Below are positions 38,963 to 49,205 of a stretch of DNA of 64,000 nt, piece by piece. The position numbers and the translations under genes were made by a program. The number at the start of each line of letters is the position of its first letter. Position 1 is the stretch's first letter. The stretch comes from Aplectana chamaeleonis (Eukaryota > Nematoda > Chromadorea > Rhabditida > Cosmocercidae). The stretch covers positions 1 to 64,000 of the forward strand of contig JAPDOI010000985.1 of the NCBI GenBank assembly GCA_029168955.1. Direction: 5' to 3'. The notes under the pieces were generated by a model. It saw only the letters and a list, made by a program, of their open reading frames with translations, was not told where the DNA came from and did no database searches.

Positions 38963-39104
38963 AGTCGTGCGTCACTTGTAGCGTGCGGAACATGTCAATT
39001 ACTTTTGATTATCATAGGAATCCATGCTATTGGAAAAATATTGAAGATTTTCCAGGGATATTCCTTCATATTATCAAGAAAAAGTGAACAATGCTATTAA
39101 AATA
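38963..39104. other. Right flank of the satellite
   Basis: The periodicity stops after ACGTCGTAAAGTG and gives way to AT-rich sequence with no recognisable feature. Confidence 0.5.
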
Positions 39105-39686
39105 GGGTCTTTCAAGAGAAAGAGGTTTGGTTGACATCAGAAACGTTTCAACAAAAAGGGAACAATAGGCAAGTAGGCTGAGGAGAGTCTAAAAAGATTG
39201 AGCAGTATTTTCTGAGGCTGAATTTTTTTAGCCGATACTTCTTAACAGCGAAAACAAACCACTGTGACATTTCATAAGGAAAAGTTCAATGGTTTCCAAA
39301 AATGGACTTCTATTCGTTGACGAGATTATAAGAAAATACTCTTATTTGATGCTACACTTTGGGTTCGCTTCTCGTAGCAGCTGGAGCTAGCCGTCTGTGT
39401 AGGTAAGGTTGACATCATTTTCTCTTCCAATGATAACTAATAAGTTAACATAAATATACATTTTTATCGTAACTCCCATAATCGGAGTCTATTTGGAACC
39501 GCAAAAGCCTTCCGTGTAAAACGCCGCAACGGTCTATTTTTGCTGCTAAGAAGTATAGGCCAAGAAAGTCAGTCTCAGAGAATATTGTTCAATTTTTGTA
39601 GACTCTGCTCATCCTACTTGCCTATTGTTCCTTTTCTGTTGGAGCGTTTCTGACGCCAACCAAACCTCTTCCGCTTGAAAGGCCCC
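39105..39686. mobile_element. Fold-back element with arms of about 150 bp
   Basis: The left arm (about 39105-39256) is matched in reverse complement by the right arm (about 39530-39686). Shared blocks include AAGAGGTTTGGTTG, AGGAACAATAGGCAAGTAGG in the right-arm complement, AGAGTCTA and ATACTTCTTA. Arm identity by eye is roughly 80-85 percent. The centre (39257-39529) is AT-rich and encodes nothing recognisable. The structure fits a non-autonomous DNA transposon with long terminal inverted repeats. Confidence 0.75.
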
Positions 39687-40656
39687 TTCTTAATGGAAAG
39701 ATACACAAAAATACGTAAGGCGCCATAAAGGGCGCGAGGCCCGGACGCCATTGTGCGGAGTGCCGGAGGCCTGGGCGCTTTCCATTATTGCCACATCACC
39801 CTCAGTCGTTCTCGCTAATTCTTCTCCCTAGTGGAGGCGAATCAGTATTTCCCGAATTCTTCTAATGAATTATAACTGTAAAATGACGTCATCAATTAAA
39901 CAAAAAGTCAGTATAATGATCACAATCTTCAATTCGTAATCGTTTACAGGAGTAAATGTCCGAAATCGCCTTTTTTAGGCAATGATATCTCAGAAACTAC
40001 CCTGTAATTAAAATCTGTCTTTTAGTGAGAGTTTTTTTCATAGGCCAGGAACTCTTTCGATTTCAGAAAGGGAGGGAAATTCTGACGCATTGGCTGAGTT
40101 TGAGGTGGGTAAAAAATTAGACGTGTACATTTTCTCCGGGAGCTTTCGTAATCCATCTTATCACACATTTGTAAAATGCAAGGTATACCAAAATATATAT
40201 TACCACCAAATGTTCTGATCGTTAGCATTCATCGAGTTTTATCCGCCCGTAAACTTCAACCCATAGCCCCAAATCCACAATTAACTCCCGTACTTGAACG
40301 GGTGTTGGGCTCTTTTTTTAAATTTTGCAAATCCCAGCAGGATTTTTCGTAAAAAAACAGCCCGTCGTAATGCCCAGTTTTTTCTGTGGATGATTTTCGG
40401 TAGGGCTAGTAGCGAACTATTCCTTCGAGAGAAGTTACTTCTGAATTTACGCTTATTCTAGCTGGAAACTTGTTAAAACCAGCCTAGTTCCGACTTTTTT
40501 AGAGGATGATTTTCGATAGGGCTACGGGCGGGCTGTATTTATACAGTCCTATTTTACATATTTTTTGATTCTAGCTGGATTTTTTGAATGGAGAACAGCA
40601 GATCCGAAGTTTTCTCTGGGGAAGGGGTTCGTTACAATTTCCCATATTTTTGGGCA
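39687..40656. other. Unassigned sequence
   Basis: No gene recognised. A GC-rich patch at 39720-39785 (AAGGGCGCGAGGCCCGG against CCGGAGGCCTGGGCGCTTT) could form an imperfect short hairpin. One isolated TGACGTCA occurs near 39883, close to the satellite, but no 42-bp unit surrounds it. Confidence 0.4.
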
Positions 40657-40657
40657 C

Positions 40658-40710
40658 GGATCGACCACCGAGGGGATCGACCACCGTCATACGGCACGGA
40701 TCGACCACCG
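40658..40710. repeat. Short tandem repeat, three copies of GGATCGACCACCG
   Basis: GGATCGACCACCG occurs at 40658, 40674 and 40698; the first and third copies are preceded by GGCAC, GGGCAC or similar and the second and third are followed by TCATAC. The spacing is 16 and 24 bp, so it is an irregular mini-array. A 117-codon minus-strand frame spans it (40632-40985), but I recognise no domain and do not call a gene. Confidence 0.6.
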
Positions 40711-40719
40711 TCATACATA

Positions 40720-41122
40720 AGTAATGTGCGGCATTTGCCGACGGGCTGCTGGATCCTGCTTTGACGACGATTAGGCCACGTGGCGCACGGAAAGTACGCG
40801 GCCGAATCGTCGTCCACATCGCAATGTAGTCGAATCGAGAGCCTATCGTGGCCGAATCGGACCCCCTGGATGTCTGAGAGGTGAAATTTGCTGCTGTGCC
40901 TGGTCAAAATTCTGCGACGTGCACAGCAACTAAAAAATAGTTTAAAAGTATCAGGAACAATTTTTTTCCACAGCAACAAACACACGCATTAGTGTCAACC
41001 AAATACGAACAATAGAGCTCGAGAAAGGACAAGTGGACGACTAGAAGTCAATTACCAATCACCGGTTTTGAGCCAGTTTATGAACCCTGATACTACAACT
41101 CGAACAGGCGGGGCTTAGTACG
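40720..41122. other. Unassigned sequence
   Basis: Moderately GC-rich left part, then AT-rich. The minus-strand frame through 40985 includes DIQGVRFGHDRLSIRLHCD, which matches no family I know. Nothing else is seen. Confidence 0.3.
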
Positions 41123-41246
41123 TCGGCACAATACCGTTAGTACGCCAGCACATGCGGCAGGAGCTCCTGGTCTTTGGCAGCATATCCAGCTACAGCACGG
41201 ATGCTGCCAACCCCTTTGTGCCGGCGTACTAACGGTGTTGTGCTGA
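41123..41246. mobile_element. Fold-back element, 124 bp
   Basis: The left end TCGGCACAATACCGTTAGTA is matched in reverse complement by the right end (TACTAACGGTGTTGTGCTGA) with two mismatches. Pairing continues through the adjoining GCC/GGC and partly through GCGGCAG and CTGCC. The loop contains GGAGCTCCTGG. This is a small MITE-like hairpin with no coding capacity. Confidence 0.65.
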
Positions 41247-42309
41247 GTGAGAACGTATAATCTTAGATAGGGGCGGCCTTAATTAAGACATGACAACAAC
41301 TATCTGCCAGTCAATTACAGCTAATAGGTCATTGTTTGTTCAGAATCTATTAAATTGAGGTGTTGAACAAATGAAGAAGTTGTGCCAATCTGGATGAATC
41401 CGTAGGGATCCTTTTCGTCGGGAAAACTTCTTGATCCAACAGTTGCAGAGGTATACATACATACGTAGATAACTGTACTTATGGGAGTGATTCAGTTCGC
41501 ACTACTTTCTACTCAGGAAGCAAGATAATGTTTCCGCTTATAGCACCTAAAACAGTTTGTTTAGTTTTAATTGTCTGATTCCTTCTCTGAAATAGCTAAT
41601 TATGGGGAATCTATTGTTTACCGCGGAAGACCTGGTGATGTTTTCCAGTGATGATCAATGAGCGCCAGTTGAATGCATAGTGTGGTTGCGTATTTTGGCG
41701 ATTTTCATTCACATGATTTACTCAAAGATGAATGAATGAGGTGTTTATATCTAGTCGGAAGAATATATTAACCCATAATTACCCGCGACTCTCATGATTG
41801 CCAAAAAGTAATTTGAGAACACTCTCACTCCCAAAGGAACTGCGTGGAATACTTGCATTCGTGCTTCCTGACCAATGGCTAGCTTCCTGTGTGCCAGTGG
41901 TGTTTGACAGAAGGAAATCAGGTTCATGGACGACATTCAATCACTCAAAGTGAAACTCAGATGAGGACGCGTGCACATTAGCAATTGAAATGGAACTATC
42001 AAGCAGCTGAAGGGGTGGAGCCTGGCAGGCAGGGCTTTAAGGGATTCAGAGAATGAGGAATGCAAATGTGTCCCACTGTGAGAAGAAAAAAGACACTAAT
42101 AAATATGGAGCTCTTTGAAAAGGACAGGCTCAAAAGCCTAGTTTTTGGATATCGTGGATTAGATCCTATTTTATTTGCATGTATACATAGCTAGTTCTTC
42201 ATTCACAAACGAGGTGAACTTGTGAGGATTCAGACTGATTTACAATGTTACCCAGATGTGCATATGTTAAAGGCATCGTACGCTCTATAATTCTGCCCAC
42301 TATATTTTA
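41247..42309. other. Unassigned sequence
   Basis: AT-rich, with only short frames on either strand. No recognisable gene, RNA or repeat. Confidence 0.4.
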
Positions 42310-42580
42310 GGTTTGAATCATTAGTTGCCATGTGGAATAAATAGAGAACGGTAAGTAGCTTATCAACAAGTTATATGTACATCGTATATGAGTGAAAGTT
42401 GAGGTGTCATTTCCTGTTAAGCTACTTTCCTTTCTCTATTTATGCCACATGGCTGTCGGAAAGCGAGCCGCTTTCGGCGGAATCGAAAGCATTCGATCTC
42501 CCATATCTTCACAATAATGCGTCGGTGGCCCAGCAAACTCTACCTGAGTTCTCTGGTGGGCCCAACAAATGATTCAAACC
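42310..42580. mobile_element. Fold-back element with an apparent insertion in its right arm
   Basis: The left arm reads GGTTTGAATCATTAGTTGCC and continues through ATGTGGAATAAATAGAGAACGG and TAAGTAGCTTA (42310-42363). The complementary inner part, TAAGCTACTTTCC through GCCACATGGC, is at 42418-42453. The outermost complement, CAACAAATGATTCAAACC, is displaced to 42563-42580. About 109 bp (42454-42562), GC-richer and unrelated to the arms, separates the two parts of the right arm, which looks like a later insertion into a pre-existing fold-back. Confidence 0.65.
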
Positions 42581-43660
42581 CAAAAAAACGGTAGGTGCCT
42601 TCAAAGGCAGTGGTCACGATGAAAATCGTTATCGAAAAAAACTATTAAATACAGTTCAGATCGAAAACAGCTGAAAAACTATAAAGGTAGCGCGCTGAAA
42701 CACGGGTTAGAATTAGAGTTAGGGCCCAAAGGTGCCAGTTCGTGCACACGTGCACAGCGCCGCTCAAAAAGATCGCAGTCTCATGACGAGCGGTCAAAAA
42801 TTATCGACATTCAGAGGAAGAAATAAATGTAAACTTACCTAATAAAAACCGTTTAACAATGAAAGCAAGCACTTCTGTCAATGTTTTTGACTAGATGAGT
42901 CAATGTTCATTAATTGAAATTCAATTCCAAGACAGCTGATGTTCTTGATATTAGAGATCATCGATGCCGATGACATGGAGTGGGCTCGTCCACCATCAAA
43001 AGACAAGAAAGTTCAGGCTTCAAATTTAGCCCGAAACAGCGGGTTTTTCGCGATTTTTTCCTATAGGTCCTACTTCTCGGAATCCCGAAAATGGTTTAGA
43101 GAGGAAAAGAAGAAAAGCATATTTTATGGCGACCACTGCCTTTAAGTGACACAGCGCGACGCAAGATACTTGAAAAGTAGGAGTAGGGACAAACATGAAA
43201 GCAACTTCCATGGGAAAGGTTTCATAACTAAGGTAACGATACTAACTAGGAAAATACTTTGGGTCGGTCTGACCATTTTTGACAAAACGCACTCCAATTA
43301 GGTGTACCTTTAAAAATGTTTTCAAATCAGAGTGTGTGGCTGCTGAAGAGAATTATAATTCAGAAGATAACGGAGACATTTTCTAAGTTGTTCGTAAAGG
43401 TAAGTGCACCCAGGAGGAAATGTTTCGAGAGCTCTGAAAAATGATTTGTATTTGGCTCAAAAAGGTTTTCATGGGGTTATTCCTTGCCCTGAATACGGAT
43501 CTGGAGTCCGTTAATCGATATTCTGAGGCTACATAGCTGTAGGCTGCAGTGGATAGGATGCCATTTAGCTGACGAATCCTAACTTAGTATTTCGATAAGC
43601 GATGAATGAACCAACAATGCGTGTTTTGCACCCATAGAAGAGTTTCTAGTTAGATCTGAT
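42581..43660. other. Unassigned sequence with fragments of a dispersed repeat
   Basis: 42603-42628 (AAAGGCAGTGGTCACGATG) and, inverted, about 43041-43150 share blocks with 1440-1520, including AAAGGCAGTG and a nearby CTATAGGAAAAA or CGATAGGAAAAA. These are probably three degenerate copies of one repeat family. No gene recognised. Confidence 0.4.
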
Positions 43661-44071
43661 ATGTTAACCAAACTGCCTCATACCTGCCGTGATCTGCGCA
43701 CCATAATCTATCGAAACTCGATAAACACACCTCGTGTTCATGCTAAGATCTTCGAAAAACCTTCACAGAGAAGTGTCAAGGCGAAACTGCAGCAGCGCTT
43801 TGGAAGTCTCCAGAAGTCACATCTAGCCCGGAAAATCTGCCCCGGTGTAGACTTTAACCCAAACCTAATTAGAGGACAAATGAAGGCTCGCGAAGCGACG
43901 AAAAATGCACCCTTTCTTACCTCCAGTGCCTTCTGCTTGCCAGCGTGTACAACCAAAATCAGTCTACGTTATTTGTACAACTTCGTTTTGACGTTGAAGG
44001 ATCGCAATGCACTTCGAATGGCACTTGAATCGGAAGTGCGAACGACGTTCTCAAGGAGAACGCGATTGTGA
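43661..44071 (+). CDS. Unassigned 136-codon open reading frame (doubtful)
   Basis: An uninterrupted frame from ATG to TGA, 136 codons, basic in composition (many R and K). I recognise no domain, signal peptide or membrane segment. It overlaps a 72-codon frame on the opposite strand. No splice context, ribosomal signal or neighbouring gene supports it. In a nematode genome a single exon this short, between dispersed repeats, is more likely a chance frame or an eroded repeat fragment than a gene. I list it because it is the longest frame in its neighbourhood. Confidence 0.12.
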   Translation: MLTKLPHTCRDLRTIIYRNSINTPRVHAKIFEKPSQRSVKAKLQQRFGSLQKSHLARKICPGVDFNPNLIRGQMKAREATKNAPFLTSSAFCLPACTTKISLRYLYNFVLTLKDRNALRMALESEVRTTFSRRTRL

Positions 44072-44415
44072 GGAAGTGCAACTTGACGTGGGCGTGATTT
44101 TGAAGTGTCACTGCTAGGAAGGCTACTTTACCTAGAAAAACCACCACTGTTGCGGATGAGGATTTACTTCATACAACTGCGCAATTATAAAACTGCCAGA
44201 AGCAAAGAATACCGCATCTACGCCAAACAGAAAAGCAAAAACAACTCCTGGACCATCTCAATCAGCGAAGAAGACAGGTAGCGGTAGAAGGGTTCAATTA
44301 AAGAATGATGTTGACGACAACATAGGTGTGCACAGATTTTGATGTGTCTGAGTTTTTAATGCTTTTTCTCCGGTATATATTATCACAAAATTGCTGAGTT
44401 GATTACAAAACTTAG

Positions 44416-44486
44416 GTGTCAGGCAGGAATCGAACCCGCATTGCATTGCTTACCGGGCGAGAATGTTACCATTACACTACCGACAC
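44416..44486 (-). pseudogene. tRNA-like sequence, left arm copy
   Basis: On the minus strand a 71-nt cloverleaf is largely formed. The acceptor stem is GTGTCGG with CTGACAC (one G-U pair). The D arm is GTGT with ACAT around AATGGTA. The T arm is GCGGG with CCTGC around TTCGATT, so box B reads GGTTCGATTCC. The anticodon stem is damaged (CTCGC against GCAAT, only three pairs) and position 33 is C instead of U in the loop CCGGTAA, whose formal anticodon would be GGT. That damage argues for a tRNA-derived pseudogene or SINE head rather than a working tRNA. Confidence 0.55.
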
Positions 44487-44707
44487 CCCGCTCTGCATTC
44501 CTCAGCTATTCACACAAGGACTGTGTAGGCACAACAGCAATCACCCGTCAACGGGTATGATCTGGTAAGCACAAATCGGCATTAAATCCAGTTAAGCTAA
44601 GGCCTTTTGAAGACAATTTTTGATGCTTTTGAGTATCATACCAGTTAACGGGTGATTGTTGTTCTGCCTAAACAGTCCATGTGTGAGTCTGAGGAATGCA
44701 GGGTGGG

Positions 44708-44778
44708 GTGTCGGTAGTGTAATGGTAACACTCTCGCCCGGTAATCGGTGCAATGCGGGTTCGATTCCTGCCTCACAC
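44708..44778 (+). pseudogene. tRNA-like sequence, right arm copy
   Basis: A mirror copy of the left-arm sequence on the plus strand, 71 nt. It has the same acceptor GTGTCGG, D arm GTGT/ACAC around AATGGTA, and perfect box B GGTTCGATTCC in a GCGGG/CCTGC T stem. The acceptor 3' strand is CTCACAC, giving one mismatch, and the anticodon region (CTCGC CCGGTAA TCGGT) is again not properly paired. Both copies keep the polymerase III control boxes better than the anticodon stem, as expected when promoter function rather than decoding is retained. Confidence 0.5.
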
Positions 44779-44808
44779 CTACATAAGTTTTGTATTCAAG
44801 TCAGCAAC

Positions 44809-46241
44809 CTTGTGGCATGCACAGAGTTGAGGGGCAGTTTGACTCGAACGTCTCAGATACAGACAGCACACTTTCCGCAGTACGATTAGCTGACGTCCCG
44901 CAACCCCTCCAGCGGAAGATCAATATTTCGGTCGCGGGCAGTCGGCAGCGCCGTTTCGTTTACCGCCCGTACACGTTGAACAAGCACTCTGCGGCCCTTC
45001 TGCCATCGCGTTACGGCTAATTTGTTGACTGACAGAAGACAATCCAAAAGCAGCTTGCGGCACATTTTAAAATCACTCTTTAGATAAAGGTCTGTTGGAA
45101 CAAAATTTCACAAATCCCTTCTGAGCTCTTCATCTTGAACTGCTTCTGACAAGTAAAGAGTAAGCTCACGCAGAGTTACTTACTACACTCACTTGGCCTT
45201 GCAGCCTTTTGATCCGCAGATGCCACCAACAGACAGTGGCTCACCTGATCAGAGCCAGCGTCGCATACAACGAGGGTTTTGGGAAGAGCCTCATCACAGC
45301 GTTCTCTGCTCAGCGATCGTCCACTGGCTTTACTCTAGTGGGTGGTGCAACGGCGATAACAAAGTGGGAATCGATGAGTGAGTGTTCGATGACCCCCAGG
45401 AATAGCCGGCTGCCGGCCGACACTCCGCGGGAAGACTGGAAAACCTCTCTCTCCGCGGGAAGTTGGGCGCTGTGCCACGCCCACAAAATTGGGGCCGCGC
45501 GAAGTCGACTAGCCCGACTTGACCGGCGGGAAGTGGGCTGTTTTTATCTGAGGTGGTGTCGTTCCCGTATTAATGTTCTCTTGCTTGAATGCAGTTCGAC
45601 AACGAAGTCGTGCTATGTATGCATAAGTACGCCACGGTATATGAACTTACATATTCGCTGTCTTTTCAGTTGCAGGACTCTTAAAGGCTTCTCCAAAAGT
45701 GGTCTGTATTGATGGTCGACGTATCGCCCTTTCTAGCATCTACGACATGTACAATATCGCTGCTATCCAACGAAAAAAAAGGCGAAATTGTCAGTGTGGG
45801 CAACTAAAGCGTCTTTCAATCACAAATCGCCTTAAAGTGCTCTGATTTCAATTCTGTAAAGATCAAAATGTTTACGGTGCCACAATCTATCAAACAATAC
45901 AAAGAAATTTTTGGAATTTTAAAATAGAAACCCTTTTTAAAACGTAGTTAGTCATGAGTTTGATAATGATATCACAGTATCACGGGCCCGTTCACTGAAA
46001 ACGGCCGTATGCGATCTTTCCCATTATCAAAGTCCTTATCCTTACGTATAATAAGCGGCGTGGTGGTGTGTCTGACCGTTTTCTGTCCGACGTCCGACAC
46101 ACGTCCGACCATCGTCTGACCGGTTCTTTGAATTTCCCGCAATTTTCGACACCATTAGTCAGAGCACGTTATTGTTTCAAGAACACACGGAGAAGGTCGC
46201 GGAAAGTGTGTTAGGTTTAGGAGGAGCGCGCACAGCATTAC
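44809..46241. other. Unassigned sequence
   Basis: A 167-codon frame at 45209-45712 (plus) runs through a GC-rich patch at 45400-45540 with repeated CCGCGGGAAG. It matches no family I know and a second frame overlaps it, so I do not call a gene. At 46071-46129 the motif GTCYGAC recurs about six times (GTCTGACCG, GTCCGACGTCCGAC). Otherwise nothing is recognised. Confidence 0.35.
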
Positions 46242-46661
46242 GATCGTGGTGGGACCACCTTACCTGCTGCATATTAAGCCCTTTAAACTTTCACAGTTAT
46301 GGATCGTGGTGGGACCAACCTACCTGTTGCATATTGAGTCCTTTAAACTTTCAAAGTTATGGATCGTGGTGGGACCACACTACCTGTTGCATATTGAGTC
46401 CTTTAAACTTTCAAAATTCTGGATCGTGGTGGGACCAACCTACCTGTTGCACATTGAGCCCTTTCAACTTTCACAGTTATGGACCGTGGTGAGACCCACC
46501 TACCTGTTGCATATTGAGTCCTTTAAACTTTCAAAATTCTGGATCGTGGTGAGACCTACCTACATGTTGCATATTGAGTCCTTTAAACTTTCAAAAATAT
46601 GGATCGCGGTGGGACCACCCTACCTGTTGCACATTGAACCCTTTGAACTTTCATCGTTTGC
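46242..46661. repeat. Minisatellite, seven 60-bp units
   Basis: Seven units of exactly 60 bp start at 46242, 46302, 46362, 46422, 46482, 46542 and 46602. Each begins GATCGTGGTGGGACC (or a close variant) and contains CTGTTGCATATTGAGTCC and TTTAAACTTTCA. Because 60 is a multiple of 3, two plus-strand frames remain open through it (a 20-residue period containing LLHIESFKLS), which I regard as a by-product. Confidence 0.95.
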
Positions 46662-49205
46662 TGCCGTTTCGCCAAGCTAATTGAATGCTACATTCGCCCA
46701 GTGAAGGGAAGCCGAAGGAAGGCGGTCTACCGTTTCGTGAATGATGCTCATAGGTGATGGAGGGTGACGGGAGAAGCCAGTCCGTTGTTCAGCAAAATCA
46801 AACGAATGCTACACATAGTTGATGGCGGGAGGCCGGGAGAAGCCAGCCTAACGTTAAGCAAAGCTAAGCGAGTGCTACACATAGACATTGGAAGGAGGCC
46901 GGGAGAACCAAGCCCATCGTTCCGCGAAGCCAAACGAGTGCTTCACATAGTCAATGGCGGGGGCCCGGTAGAAGCCAGCCCATCGTTCCGCGAAGCCAAA
47001 CGAGTGCTACACATAGTCAATGGCGGGGGCCCGGTAGAAGCCAGCCTATTGTTCAGCGAAGCCAAACAAATGCTACACATAGTATATGGAGGGAGGCTGG
47101 GAGGAGCCAGCCCATCATTCGGCGGAGCCAAACGAATGCTACACTTGCCTAATGACGGGATGCCGGAGGAAGCCGGTCAACCGTTTGACCAAGCCAAATG
47201 AATGCTACACATATTCGATGGAGGGAGGCCGGAGGAAGTCGGTCTAGCTTTTGGTGAAGTCAATTGAATGCTACACATGCTCAGTAAACGGAGAATGGGA
47301 AAGCCGGCCTAACCTATGGTAGAGCTAAACGAGTGCTACACATAGTCAATGGAGGGAGGCCGGCAGAAGCCAGCCCATCTTTGCTCGAAGCCAAAAGAGT
47401 GCTACACATACATAGTCATTGGCGGGAGGCCAGGAGAAGCCAGTCCATCGGTCGTTAAAGCCAATTGAATGCTGCACATTGTTAATGAAGGGAGGCCGGA
47501 GGAAGCCGGTCAGCCGTTTGACCAAGCCAAATGAATGTTACACATAGTTGATGGAGGGAGGCGGGGGAAGCCATCCCATCGTTCGGCGAAGCCAAATGAG
47601 TGCTACACATACTCAATGGAGGGAGGCCGGGAGAAGCCAACCCATCGTTGCTCAAAGCCAAAAGAGTGCTACACATAGTCAATGACGGGAGTCCGAGAGA
47701 AACCAGCTCATCGTTCCGCGAAGCCACACGAGTGCTACACATGCTTAGTGAAGGAACAAAGCCGGTATACCGTTTCGTGAATGATGCACGTAGTTGATGG
47801 AGGGACGCTGAGGAAAGCCAGCCCATCGTTCGGCGAAGCGAAACGAATGCTACACATGCCTAATGAAGGGAGGCCGTAGGAAGCCGGTCAGCCGTTCGAC
47901 CAAGCCAAAAGAATGCTACACATAGTTGACGGAGGGAGGAGGGAGGGGGAACCAGCCCATCATTTGGCAAAGCCAAACGAGTGCTACACATACTCAATGG
48001 AGGGAGGCCAGGAGAAGCCAACCCATCGTTGCTCGAAGCCAAAAGAGTGCTACACATAGTCAATGACGGGAGTTCAAGAGAAACCAGCTCATCGTTCCGT
48101 AAAGCCAAACGAATGCTACACATGCTTAGTGAAGGAACAAAGCCGGTATACCGTTTCGTGAATGATACACATAGTTGATGGAGGGACGCGGGGGAAGCCA
48201 TCCCATCGTTCGGCGAAGCCAAACGAGTGCTACGCATGCCTAATGAAGGGAGGCCGGAGGAAGCCGGTCAGCCGTTTGACCAAGCCAAATGAATGTTACA
48301 CATAGTTGATGGAGGGAGGCGGGGGAAGCCGGCCCATCGTTCGGCGAAGCCAAACGAGTGCTATACATACTCAATGGAGGGAGGCCAGGAGAAGCCAACC
48401 CATCGTTGCTCGAAGCCAAAAGAGTGCTACACAAAGTCAATGACGGGAGTTCAAGAGAAACCAGCTCAACCTTCCGCAAAGCCAAACGAATGCTACACAT
48501 GCCTAATGAAGGCAGGCCGGAGGAAGCCGGTCAGCCGTTTGACCAAGCCAAATGAATGCTACACATAATTGATGGAGGGAGGCGGGGGGGGGGGGGGAAA
48601 CCAGCCCATCATTCGGCGAAGCCGAACGAGTGCTACACATACTCAATGGTGGGAGGCCGGGAGAAGCCAACCCATCGTTGCTCGAAGCCAAAAGAGTGCT
48701 ACACAAAGTCAATGACGGGAGTTCGAGAGAAACCAGCTCATCGTTCGGCGAAGCCAAACGAGTGCTACGCATGCCTAATGAAGGGAGGCCGGAGGAAGCC
48801 GGTCAGCCGTTTGACCAAGCCAAATGAATGCTACACATAGTTGATGGAGGAAGGCGGGGGGAAGCCGGCCCATCGTTCGGCGAAGCCAAACGAGTGCTAC
48901 ACATACATAATCAATGGAGGGAGGCCGGGAGAAGTCAACCCGTCGTTGCTCGAAGCCTAAAGAGTGCTACACATGCTTAGTGAAGGAACAAAGCCGGTAT
49001 ACCGTTTCGTGAATGATTCACATAGTTGATGGAGGAAGGCGGGGGAAGCCGGCCCATCGTTCGGCGAAGCCAAACGAGTGCTACGCATGCCTAATGAAGG
49101 GAGGCCGGAGGAAGCCGGTCAGCCGTTTGACCAAGCCAAATGAATGCTTCACATCGTCAGTGGAGGGAGGCCGGCGGAGACGACCTATCAAAGCCAAACG
49201 ACAAG
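46662..49205. repeat. 66-bp tandem array, about 38 units with higher-order structure
   Basis: Units are spaced exactly 66 bp at the left end, with GCTACACATA or variants at 46808, 46874, 46940, 47006, 47072, 47138, 47204 and 47270, and 63-68 bp further right. The consensus contains GAATGCTACACATAGT, ATGGAGGGAGGCCGG, GAAGCC and CATCGTTCGGCGAAGCCAAA. From about 47490 rightward, variant units recur in blocks of four to six (CCGTTTGACCAAGCC at about 47515, 47893, 48273, 48536, 48808, 49124), a higher-order period of about 260-380 bp. Open 22-residue periodic frames occur on both strands because 66 is a multiple of 3, so I do not call a protein. A run of 14 G interrupts it at 48584. Confidence 0.92.
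48584..48597 (+). repeat. Poly-G run (14) within the 66-bp array
   Basis: Fourteen consecutive G where sister units have GGCGGGGGAAGCC or GGCGGGGGGAAGCC, so the run is an expansion of a short G tract present in the unit itself. Confidence 0.9.

Larger units (their letters stand above)
44391..44808. mobile_element. 418-bp inverted repeat with a tRNA-like sequence in each arm
   Basis: The arms match from the outer ends (TTGCTGAGTTGATTACAAAA against its near complement TTTTGTATTCAAGTCAGCAA) through the tRNA-like segments, CATTCCTCAG/CTGAGGAATG, and CAATCACCCGT with AACGGGTATGAT against ATCATACC and AACGGGTGATTG. The central non-paired part, about 44560-44630, is AT-rich. The two tRNA-like sequences point outward. 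This is either a fold-back transposon that has incorporated a tRNA gene or a head-to-head duplication of a tRNA-derived SINE. Confidence 0.75.

Noticed and set aside
45209..45712. 167-codon frame on the plus strand
   Set aside because: No recognisable domain, overlaps another frame, and crosses a locally repetitive GC-rich patch; insufficient to call a gene.
38963..46230. Telomeric or rDNA repeats
   Set aside because: No TTAGGC arrays and no recognisable rRNA or spliced-leader sequence are present here or elsewhere in the window.
46246..46680. 144-codon frame with a 20-residue repeat
   Set aside because: It follows from a 60-bp tandem array, and a second frame is open across most of the same units.
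46764..48840. Repeat proteins with 22-residue units on plus and minus strands
   Set aside because: Frames exist on both strands over the same 66-bp units and break wherever a unit is 65 or 67 bp long; no start, splice or domain evidence.
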